From the NCBI GenBank assembly GCA_031002005.1, contig JARYHS010008074.1, positions 178,088,494 to 178,152,493 of the forward strand: a DNA stretch of 64,000 bases, read 5' to 3'. The DNA is from Vandiemenella viatica (Eukaryota; Arthropoda; Insecta; Orthoptera; Morabidae). Positions 56,238-64,000 of this stretch are shown here, piece after piece. Position numbers and translations under genes: made by a program. Position 1 is the first letter of the stretch. Each line of letters starts with the position of its first letter. Under the pieces are notes generated by a model. The model saw nothing but the letters and a program-made list of their open reading frames with translations. It did not search any database and was not told where the DNA came from.

Positions 56238-57332
56238 TTGGGTTGTGCCATGGCGTCCGAGAGTGATGTGGGTGATGGGGAGCTGGTGGTGCCGAACCGC
56301 GAGCCTTTGGATGATACTTTTGATGGGCACACCGATCAGTTGACATCCGCTTCTGTGGTACCCGAGCTGTCACTGGCCACTATGTTTGAATACTTAAAGT
56401 CCTTGGGAGCCAAGATGGATTCAAATATTAAAAACTTGCAATCAAATATTAATGACCTGCGGTCTGATTTTCAAGGGGAGTTGCATGCTATTAATAATTC
56501 TTTGCAATCAAATATGGATAGCTTGCGGGCTGATTTTCATAACCAATTGCAGCTAAAGTTTGAGGAGCTTAAGGAGGATAACTGTGACTTGAGAAATTAT
56601 ATACGCTCTCTTGATGATTCACTGGGCATACTAAGGGAGTCAGTAGTGGGCCATTCTCAACAAATATCCGAACTTAAGGTTGGGTTGGAGAAAAACAAGT
56701 CGAAATGTGAGAAATGGGTTTCGATTCTAACTGATGGTCTGGACAAGCTAGAACAGAATCTAGGGAAGGAGACGGTGTGTCTGCGTCGTGATGTCGGGGT
56801 GCTCGATAAAAGAGTGGACATGGTTGAGCAGATTGGGACTGGCAACACAAAGCGGCTGGATGAGGTGGAAACTCACTTTGTCCTCCTGAATAAGAAGATG
56901 AAGGTAGGAGAAGAGAAGGTAAGTGAATTGGCTTCTGATGTCAAGTTGGTTTTCCAAGATGTCAAGAGATGTTCTGCGTTGATAGAGGAGGTAACGGTTG
57001 GAGAAGTTTCGATGTTTGTTGGAGGAGGAGACGATGTTGGAGAGGGAGAGCCAATGGAAGTAGAAATGGTCAGTTTTGGGAGACAGATGACAATAGAGGA
57101 TCATGGGGGGAAGATCGTGGAGGTCATACCATATGTGGTACCTAACCTTAACGTGGAACTCATTCTGGGGGCTGATTGGCTGAAACTTGTGGGTGCAGTA
57201 ATAGATTGGGTAGAAGATACGTTGGAATTCACGAGCGATGAGGGAAGGGTCAAGGTTGACTTAAGGAAAACAAAAAGTAATGCACTAGGGGAACATGGGA
57301 AGATTAAGGTAATAACTTGGGGGGCATGCTAG
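56238..57332 (+). CDS. gag-like coiled-coil protein fused to a retropepsin C-terminal part
   Basis: 364 codons, uninterrupted. Residues 1-45 are acidic and unstructured. About 50-250 form a long coiled coil with repeated blocks (MDSNIKNLQSNINDLRSDF, NSLQSNMDSLRADFHNQL, and heptads through KVGEEKVSELASDV). At 295-335 it reads EVIPYVVPNLNVELILGADW, then LVGAVIDWVEDTLEF, the 'ILGxDWL' end of gypsy-type aspartic proteases. The catalytic D-S/T-G half is missing, so the join looks like an internal deletion that stayed in frame. I see no clear capsid or CCHC zinc knuckle. The ATG at 56250 (MASESD) is an equally good start. Confidence 0.75.
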   Translation: MGCAMASESDVGDGELVVPNREPLDDTFDGHTDQLTSASVVPELSLATMFEYLKSLGAKMDSNIKNLQSNINDLRSDFQGELHAINNSLQSNMDSLRADFHNQLQLKFEELKEDNCDLRNYIRSLDDSLGILRESVVGHSQQISELKVGLEKNKSKCEKWVSILTDGLDKLEQNLGKETVCLRRDVGVLDKRVDMVEQIGTGNTKRLDEVETHFVLLNKKMKVGEEKVSELASDVKLVFQDVKRCSALIEEVTVGEVSMFVGGGDDVGEGEPMEVEMVSFGRQMTIEDHGGKIVEVIPYVVPNLNVELILGADWLKLVGAVIDWVEDTLEFTSDEGRVKVDLRKTKSNALGEHGKIKVITWGAC

Positions 57333-57360
57333 GACCATCCGCCATTGGAAGGAGTGCCTG

Positions 57361-57590
57361 GTGGGCATGAGTAGGAGGAGTGACTGTGGAGTGGTGATGG
57401 AACGAGAGGTAGAGACTGGAGTGGATGATATTTTGGAAGAGTTCTCGGATGTGTTCTCAGAAATTCCTGGACGAATAGTTGGTTACGAATGCGGAGACAC
57501 AAGGTGGTGGGGGGAGTCAAACAATAGAGTAAAAGGGCTCGCCTCTTGGTACCACCATGCTGCCCGCATTTGCACATTTTCGGGTTAGTG
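57361..57590 (+). pseudogene. RT N-terminal scrap of the LTR element
   Basis: Encodes DDILEEFSDVFSEIPGRIVG, the 'L..F.DVF...PG' block found just before the RT domain of gypsy-group pol. It then runs into unrelated sequence (CGDTRWWGES). The rest of RT, RNase H and integrase are missing before the right LTR. 57591-58153 shows no further coding block. Confidence 0.75.
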
Positions 57591-58153
57591 TTGTCTATGG
57601 GGCATGATTGATTTTTTTGGTTAATTTAGCTTGCTTCTTTCTCAAAATGAAGAAGGTTTCACAAAAGGGGAAGGTGAACATGGAGAGGATTTTCCTACTG
57701 ATTTGACTGACTTCGAGTGGGAGAGCGATTTCAGTACTGTCAGTTTGTGAATCATAGAAGTGTGGTCCCGAGGCGGGAAATTGTAATCAATGTATCCTGT
57801 GTGATTTGTGAGAAGGAAAGTGACTGCACGGTGTTTCCTGAGGAAACTGGTTGACTTCCTAATAATTTCCAAATTTGTCTTCATTTATGTTTATTGTCAT
57901 ATCCTAGTTGTGTATACTCAAAGAGACTGGTGTGTTTTGGTGAGGTTTAACCTTGTGTTTGATGTTTTCTTCAATGTTATATTTGGTCTGATGGTTTTGT
58001 TCTAATGATGTACCCATTTTTGTAAATGAATTAGCCGAGTACCACCAGATTTTTTAGGGTTTGGAAAATTCTCAAATGTCAGTAAGGTTGAGTCTGGCGA
58101 AAGGATAGGCGTTTGTCAACCGTACGTTGCGCCATAAAAGTCAACGAGGGGGG

Positions 58154-58828
58154 TGTGACGATACCATCGAACTAACACAGATCGAGAGGAGTATCTGTGA
58201 GTGGGGATATCTTTGAGGGATTTTAAACAATATGGCGGCAGTCGAGAGTACGCGGCAATACCGTGTAGACCTAATGGCGGGAGTTGCCGACTGTTGAGGA
58301 CAATACTGCGGGAACGATAACCTAAAAGTGTTTGTAACGGTGCAACTAACGTGTACTGTAATTTCAAGTGTTATGCGGAGTGTTCAGTGTACACGGACGA
58401 GGATAGTACTCCGAACTTTCTAATTACTGTGATAGTGGCACCGCATAATATTTTCGCCTACTCGGTTCGAATCCTACAAACTTTGGTGATAGAAGTTCGA
58501 TTACACGGGTCACTGTAACTGGTGGATACTTCGGGGTGTATTTTCGTGTTTCTCCAGATAATAAAGTTGTGTGTTGAATGCAAACTTTTGTGATTTGTGT
58601 GGTAGTAATTGCTACTCATTTTAGTAGTATAGTTGCTGTCACAAGCTGCTTCAAGTGATTAGTTTTGTGAATAACTTTAAGTATTAGTATTAGTTGTGGA
58701 ATCCCCACTGGCGACCAGACGAAATTGAACCTGTAGTAATAGGAACATTTAATCACGAACTTAAACACGCCACATTGAATCGTTCCACCAGGACTTAGAA
58801 TTATCGCTAATACGCGAGGTGCCTTGCA
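58154..58828 (+). repeat. right LTR (675 bp)
   Basis: Partner of 54690-55365, ending ...gccttgca directly before ACGT. The 86- and 83-codon minus frames inside the two LTRs are mirror readings of the same repeat and not genes. Confidence 0.95.
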
Positions 58829-59573
58829 ACGTCTTAAAGATGGCAGGATGTGACATTGTACCTTACCTTGTAATTTTATTTAGATTACGTCTGGATACAT
58901 GCTGCTTACCAGAGAACCATAATGATACTAGTCCATAATGGATAGGTGCCAAATAGTGTCGAAAATTATAGACCAATTAGTTTGATGTCAGTGGCATGTA
59001 AAATAATGAACAGACTGATATGCAAGAACACCATAAATGACTGAGGAATGAAACTGGTTTTCAATACAACAATATGGCTTTAAGCAAGGATATTCATGTG
59101 AATCTCAGTGGATGGGTTGTATTTTAAGAGGTTTCGAATGAAATTAACAAGGGAGGTTTCGAATGAAATTAACAAGGGAGACCAAATTGAGAGTGTAGCA
59201 CTAGATCTTTTAATGGCATTTGACATGGAGGTAAGCAAGGTAAAAGTCATTGGAGCGGATGAAAAAGTGATTTGCTGGAAACCATAATTCTTAAAATGTA
59301 AAACACAATACGTTGGAGAGGAAATGTTGTATCAAAAGAAGTGGAAGTGAAAATGGGAGTGCCACAGGGTATTGATTAGGACCATTGCTATTCATTATAC
59401 CAATGAATGATTGTGATAGTGATTTACTGTCAGAAGTTGGTTGTTTTCAGATAACATAATGTTATATAATAAGATCAAAATGGTAGAAGACTTTAAACAG
59501 CTTCAGGGAGAACTGGACACAATCTTTATATGGGTAAGTTAACACGGGATGAAGAGAAGTGCATAGAAGAGCC

Positions 59574-59612
59574 AAAAAGAGAGAGAGAGAGAGACAGAGA
59601 GGGAGAGACACA
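59574..59612. repeat. (GA)n microsatellite
   Basis: Imperfect GA repeat bordering the end of the CR1-like copy. Confidence 0.85.
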
Positions 59613-59630
59613 GAACTTAAGGCTGACTAC

Positions 59631-60279
59631 TGTAACAGCCCTTAGACCCAGCACTTATATGAAATTGTACTTTCGGAATTATGTCTAGCAAGATGGGAGT
59701 TGATTACATGTGGATTTGTATATTTTTTGTGAGATTAATTGTGAACTTTTGTATATTCATCATGAATTAACATTGTTTTATGGAGAAAAACTGTGCAAAT
59801 GAAATGTAATAAAATCAAGGACAGTATAATGAATGAAACATTAATTAAAAGTTTGTAACTGTAAGAGTTGATGTAAGCCACGATGTTTGAGGGATAAGTC
59901 TTAATGGTTCTGATTGGTTTACGTTGGTAATTTTGTGTGTAAATGCATATAAACAGTATTACCTTTCATTTTAAGGTATTTTCTAAAGATTGTGAGTGAG
60001 TTTGTACAATTTATAATTATTTTTTTATGGCTTTTATTGTGAACGTATTGATACTCGAGAAATGTCTGTTGGCATTCTTTGTGAAGCTCTAGATGTTTCT
60101 ATGGAACTATTTAATCCATTCAAAGCAATAGTCATTTAACGCTTGGGGCAAGGTAAAACACTCTGGTGACCAACAACAGTGAACTGTGAATTGGAGGACA
60201 AAGCAATTAAAGATAATCATCATTAATTTTTAACAGGACAAATTAGTTAATTACCAAAGAGCGTATGATGTGTACCATG
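59631..60279 (+). mobile_element. probable 5' LTR of a truncated LTR element
   Basis: Starts TGTAACAGCCCTTAG. It contains 'ctctggtgaccaac' at about 60161 and, about 110 bp later, 'gtgtacca' followed by 'tggatgg', which could be the LTR end and a primer site. The same order (GGYGACC motif, about 120 bp, CA, TGG) holds in the LTR at 54690. The coiled-coil gag-like stretch downstream supports the reading. No second LTR or target duplication was found. Confidence 0.45.
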
Positions 60280-60779
60280 GATGGACGTGGTATTCTAGGA
60301 CTTCTGTAAATTAACAGATGTGATAACACCAAAAGAACCTGTGACTATAGTGGAATACGTAAAATTTTTCAGAGTTGTAAACTTGGTGGTGGACACGAAC
60401 TGCTGACGTAGAATGAGTTGATAGATGTAACACAGTTTGAAAAATCTGCAGGAGGGATTCAACCAGCGATTGCTGGGAACCACTTTGAAGTGATGACGAG
60501 AACAGGAACCGACCGAGATGTCCCGATGACAAGTGGCAAAATTTTCAGGTCCAGAACACCAGTGCTCATTGGAATTCAAGACTGGATACTTTGACAACCA
60601 GAGCAGGAAGCAAAGTGTTTTTGCTCATGCAGAGTTTTGAAAAGTGTCGAGAGAAAGTGTTCCAGTGAGCAGTAAACAGTGAGAACTAAGTAATTGAATA
60701 TTTGCTTTTGTATGTTGGTTTGTGGTGTTGTCAAATTAATTTAGTAATTGGTGGAATACAGCTACATGGACATTTATAT

Positions 60780-60930
60780 AATTCTTTAAAACTAATTTTA
60801 ATGAAAAATTTTCTGAGCTTGATAGCAAATTTTCTGAAATTCGTAACAAATTTTCTGAGTTCAAAAATCAGTTGAAGCAAGATAATTATAGTAAATTTTC
60901 TGAAATTAAGATCTTCCTGTATGTCACTTC
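60780..60930 (+). pseudogene. gag-like coiled-coil fragment
   Basis: In one frame from about 60799: NEKFSELDSKFSEIRNKFSE, FKNQLKQDNYSKFSEIK. This is a heptad repeat built on 'KFSEx', analogous to the coiled-coil gag of the element at 56238. It breaks off at about 60920. 60280-60780 is leader-like DNA without coding blocks. Confidence 0.5.
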
Positions 60931-61370
60931 CAACTTCTCAATCAGACCTTTCCTACTTATCACAAGGTATTATGAAGTGTACAGAATCACAGGTTGTAAC
61001 AAACTGTTGAAGATGTGTTTGGTTAGTTGATATGTCATTCATTTTGCTTGCTCGTGACACAAAGGCTTCTCTCACAGATACTGGGTTCTATTCACTGAAC
61101 TAGATATTTAAGCTTATCCTCTCAATTTTTGACTATCCCACATCTAGCTCTTAGGTTTCTAGCTTAATATTCGTAATGAATTCCTTTATCAGATCTGTAG
61201 GCTAGCCTGTATTGCTTGTTTTGTAAGATGGTTGATTTGTTTTGTGAGTGTGATTAGGGAACCCAAAAACAGTGCAAGGTTTCTTGTGAAAGTTAGACAC
61301 TCAATTGAACATTTGTATTCATACATTCATACAGCCCAGTCTAACACCATTTATTGACCTATCTCCTAAG
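60931..61370. other. sequence without recognisable feature
   Basis: Nothing supported. Confidence 0.4.
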
Positions 61371-61515
61371 CTTTTTTTTTTTTTTTTTTTTTTTAAGTGC
61401 TTTATGCCTCATCGACGGCTAAGATCTTTAGAGGCGGGATGGGACTGGGGACAAGGAACGGGAAAGAATTCGGCCATGGCCTTTTTGAAGGAAGCATCCC
61501 AGCTCTCCTAACCTA
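61371..61515 (-). mobile_element. SINE 3' part with poly(A) tail
   Basis: On the plus strand a T-run (61371-61396) is followed by 'agtgctttatgcctcatcgacgg', 'gcgggatgggactgggga' and 'ggccatggcc'. The complement is the 3' portion of an insect tRNA-type SINE ending '...cgatgaggcataaagcactt' plus poly(A). The tRNA-like head is not present, so it is truncated. It is probably the same family as the head at 19771-19925. Confidence 0.6.
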
Positions 61516-61529
61516 ACCACTGGCTTATT

Positions 61530-62720
61530 TTGAAGGACCATGTAATCTCTCCACTAAATTTGGAGGTGTCAGTGAGGATCTACTGAATGTTTGTTCTTGG
61601 TTTAGGTCTAGTTATTTCTGGATATAGACTAAGTCGATATGATCATTGGAGTCGTAAACCTCCTTGAAATCAACAAACACCATCACAAATTTCTTGTTTT
61701 TTAGTATCAGATGTGAAAGGATTGACTGAGTGATATATTTATACTCTAGTCTTGTTGGCTGGGTAGAACTTAGATTAAGATATGAATTGTCTGTAAACAA
61801 AATAATGGATTTTGAAGTCTTGCAATTAATAGAGACCTGAAACATTTCTCTAGAACCTGAGAGCCATCCTCATCATTGTGGATGATTTTTTGTTGGTATC
61901 CACGAATACTGACTCATGGGGTAGTATTTGGTAAGGTTGTATTTAAAGCCACTATAAAATTTCAGGAGTAGTTGTTCTTAAAATTTTACCCAACCAGTAT
62001 GAACTGGTTTTGGTCAAAGGCACATTTTACTCTGCAGATGACATTTAAAGCACAGTTTTTCACCTCCATCTAGTTCATTCTATTATTGTAGTTTATGTAA
62101 ATTCCATCCATGCAAGGCAAGGTTTCTTTACTTTATCGCTGCAAAGCATACAATGTTCCACCAAGCATGCTTCCTCAATTTAGTAAGTGGAACTGTTTGC
62201 TTTGCCATTCTGACCAGAGCATCATGCAGTTGTACCCAATACTTTGGCTCTATGGACATCAATTCCTGTGATAACTATTGGATGGACCTCAGCTTTCCTG
62301 TATAATGTTTCACTGAGGAAGTTACCTGCTGTATATCAGATTGTGATCTGAATCAAGGTTTACACTTCTTAGAACATTCTGTATTTCTCATTGTGCTTTC
62401 CATACAATCGCAACATGATTAATTTGGAATCCATCTAGGTTGGGGTTTGGGAACATCCAAGTCTTCTGTTTCCTAGTAAAACATTTGAAAGCCAACGATT
62501 TGAACCAGGTTGTTTGCCAGACAATTTTATGGAATTTTCTTTGCCCAGGTGAGCACCAAAGTTTTCAAGCGGGATGATATGTTTATCAGAATTTTTCAAG
62601 TTCTTTCCAGAATTTCTCTGTTCCTTCTGGATGTTTTTTATTCACCTAATTTGTTGGTTCATATGTAATTACTCTGGAGCAGTCTGTTCAAGCTGAGGGT
62701 AAACAGTCAAAATTTAAATG
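61530..62720 (-). pseudogene. RTE-like element relic, endonuclease to early RT
   Basis: Minus strand from about 62570 down: IPLENFGAHLGKE (replacing 'GDFNAxxG'), TRKQKTWMFPNPNLDGFQIN, HVAIVWKAQ and VNLDSDHNLI, the 'SDH' end of the endonuclease. Then, at 61720-61640, KKFVMVFVDFKEVYDSND, the RT 'FVDFKKAYDS' block. Spacing and wording are those of RTE-type ORF2. Stops and slips throughout. Confidence 0.65.
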
Positions 62721-63836
62721 TTAAGGAAGATGAAATCCATTACTGAATTTAGAATCTTCTTGTTTTCAATAAATCCATGTCAAAGGTGAGGGAAATTTTT
62801 TATAACATATTTACCAACTTCACCATTATGACTCAAATCTGTGCTCACCTGTAAATGATTTCTCCTGAATAGCTGTAATCAAGATTTGATGTTGAAATAG
62901 GCAATCACTGAGACATTTAAGTTCACTGAACTTCAGAGGCAAGTTGCAAAGAAGTTACTGCATTTCTAGTTGATCTTTCCAAGAGTTACATCCAAACACA
63001 TTGGTGCAGGTTCCACTGAATCCAAATGCCTGCATGTACATTGTAATGGAACCCTTTTGCCATTTGGGAGAGTACAGCATGTAAAGATTATAGAATTCCA
63101 ATTAAATTGTATCAAGTGAAGTTTGGTACTGACGCAGTTTACAAGCTAAAATCTGATCCATATTAGTTGATGCATGATAACCTAAAGTTTAATGCCAAAG
63201 TCACAAACATTCACATTAATATTAAAAATAAAGATTACTATTTTGATGTAAGGTTTATATGCTCAGGAATATTGATTTACTGCTATAATTCAGTTTACAA
63301 AAGCCTGGAGCACACGAGGTTTGTTTGTTGTGTGATGTTAGTAATTCACAGTGTTCTCAGCACATAAATGGATTTTAGTAAGAAATTTCAAGTCAAAAGA
63401 CCAATTTAATGAAAAATATAAATGTTTAAAATTATTCTGACTTTTAAATAATAACGCTGAATGAGATGAGTTCAGCTCTAAAGAAAGTGGTGATATAAAA
63501 CAATAAAATAAAAAACAATAAACAAATAATATTTTGCACAGTGAAAAGGCAAATTTTAGATGTTGCACAACAGTGTGGAGAAGCAGTACTTCCACACACC
63601 TGAATCAGATTGGTATTGCATGATGCAGGACAGCTGAAAGTTTAAGTGTTACAAACATTCAGGGAGCTACTAAAAATAAAAACAATCATTTTGATGTAAG
63701 GTTGATGTAGGTGGTTTAGTTTAATTCCACCGACTGTAGTTTGTTTAGTAATCAGGGTAGGATCGTGTTATTTTCTTTAGGTAATAGTGTAACAACCTTC
63801 TGTCTGGTCACCTGAGTTGAGCTGGCAGCATTCAGT
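62721..63836. other. sequence without recognisable gene
   Basis: AT-rich. Open frames at 63167-63367 (plus) and 63338-63595 (minus) have no recognisable domain. Confidence 0.45.
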
Positions 63837-63926
63837 GCTCGTTTGCTGTCTGTGTTGGGCAGGGCATGAAGTGGGTGTTAAGCTCGTTTGCTGCCTGTGT
63901 TGGGCAGGGCATGAAGTGGGTGTTAA
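63837..63926. repeat. 45-bp direct tandem duplication
   Basis: Two copies of gctcgtttgctgtctgtgtt...gggtgttaa (63837-63881 and 63882-63926), differing at one base (tgtc/tgcc). The repeated TSLTPTSCPAQHRQQ in the minus frame 63777-63971 results from this and is not evidence for a protein. Confidence 0.92.
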
Positions 63927-64000
63927 ACTCCGAACTGTACACATTACAGAGAGTAATGTTAAGTGAAACATGTATTTTTTTATAGTAAGTGTGTAGGCAC

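Larger units (their letters stand above)
54690..58828 (+). mobile_element. gypsy-like LTR retrotransposon, pol largely deleted (4.14 kb)
   Basis: Two LTRs (54690-55365 and 58154-58828) flank an internal region of 2.8 kb. The 4-bp target duplication ACGT is at 54686-54689 and 58829-58832. A primer-site-like 'tggctttgccgcgac' follows the left LTR and a purine tract 'caacgagggggg' precedes the right one. Internal coding: a coiled-coil gag-like frame joined to the C-terminal part of a retropepsin-like domain, then a scrap of the RT N-terminus. RNase H and integrase are absent. The ends needed for mobilisation in trans are intact, so it has the design of a non-autonomous derivative. Confidence 0.9.
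52781..59560 (+). mobile_element. CR1-like copy split by an LTR retrotransposon
   Basis: Plus-strand copy of the 29271-32662 family. ORF1 esterase pieces: RVLLLGISHRRGIGSAM at about 52855 and NFTRHGLRLNRRR at 53284. Endonuclease: LFLVNCRSIMNSVIQFGN at about 53553 and HELLGIDFWG-like at about 53775. Linker at 53823-54122 (KEALHKSRKDILVESSIYW). RT remnants follow the LTR element at 58833-59540 (ENHNDTS, SGWVV, VEVKMGVPQG at about 59350). The internal retrotransposon separates linker and RT. A 25-bp direct duplication occurs at 59128-59177. Heavily degraded. Confidence 0.72.

Noticed and set aside
54643..58367. two similar minus-strand ORFs of 83-86 codons
   Set aside because: They are antisense readings of the two LTRs of one element.
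60295..60597. 100-codon minus-strand ORF
   Set aside because: It overlaps the leader of a truncated LTR element in antisense and has no recognisable domain or splice context.
63777..63971. minus-strand ORF with an internal peptide repeat
   Set aside because: The repeat is simply the 45-bp DNA duplication, and no start context, domain or neighbouring exon supports a protein.
46747..64000. HSL exon carrying the nucleophile serine (GDSAG) upstream of 46746
   Set aside because: I looked on the minus strand for the GDSAG and the 'MDPLLP' blocks and found neither, so the exon is probably outside the window.

Overview
This window is AT-rich animal DNA, most likely from an insect with a large genome. 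The evidence is the mix of mobile elements (CR1/jockey-like, RTE-like, gypsy-like LTR, Penelope-like, piggyBac, mariner and hAT elements, plus a tRNA-derived SINE), spliceosomal introns and no prokaryote-style gene packing. I cannot name the species.

The one host gene I can support is a partial hormone-sensitive lipase (HSL) gene on the minus strand. Four exons (46746-46551, 40931-40821, 24405-24231, 5116-4991) have canonical AG/GT flanks. Their phases join without a break (1>2, 2>2, 2>0, 0>0) into about 202 codons. They cover the Ser/acidic regulatory insert, the conserved PPV segment and the catalytic Asp (MDPCLDD) and His (LPHGF) region. The exon with the nucleophile Ser and the last exon(s) were not found and probably lie outside the window. 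The introns are 5.6, 16.4 and 19.1 kb and are mostly transposon debris.

Layout. 1-4.9 kb: diverged repeats, an RT fragment, an internally deleted piggyBac (1409-3081) and a broken non-LTR RT. 5.0-5.1 kb: HSL exon. 7.1-15.5 kb: one plus-strand non-LTR retrotransposon split by two solo LTRs and a minus-strand non-LTR element. 15.5-17.35 kb: a palindrome, microsatellite and two-type satellite. 17.35-about 19 kb: a minus-strand LTR-like stretch. 19.5-22.7 kb: a hAT element with clear ends carrying a SINE. 24.2-24.4 kb: HSL exon. 24.9-28.5 kb: RTE-like and jockey/I-like remnants, a degenerate tandem array and one orphan exon-like ORF. 29.3-34.3 kb: a CR1-like copy, then an RTE-like 3' end split by a solo LTR. 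35-39.3 kb: a ZMYM1-like hAT transposase relic split by a solo LTR. 40.8 kb: HSL exon. 41.5-42.2 kb: a Penelope-like GIY-YIG ORF between 170-bp inverted repeats. 42.2-46.3 kb: a minus CR1-like relic with a deleted mariner and a hAT relic. 46.6 kb: HSL exon. 47.2-51.9 kb: a minus non-LTR element split by a solo LTR that itself contains a full-length mariner. 52.8-59.5 kb: another CR1-like copy split by a two-LTR gypsy-like element with most of pol deleted. 59.6-64 kb: an LTR/gag fragment, a SINE, an RTE-like relic and unassigned DNA.

None of the mobile elements has an intact coding set. The mariner comes closest, with a single in-frame stop. The nesting gives a relative chronology: non-LTR elements first, then LTR elements reduced to solo LTRs, then mariner. 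All calls were made by reading the sequence by eye; no database search was run.
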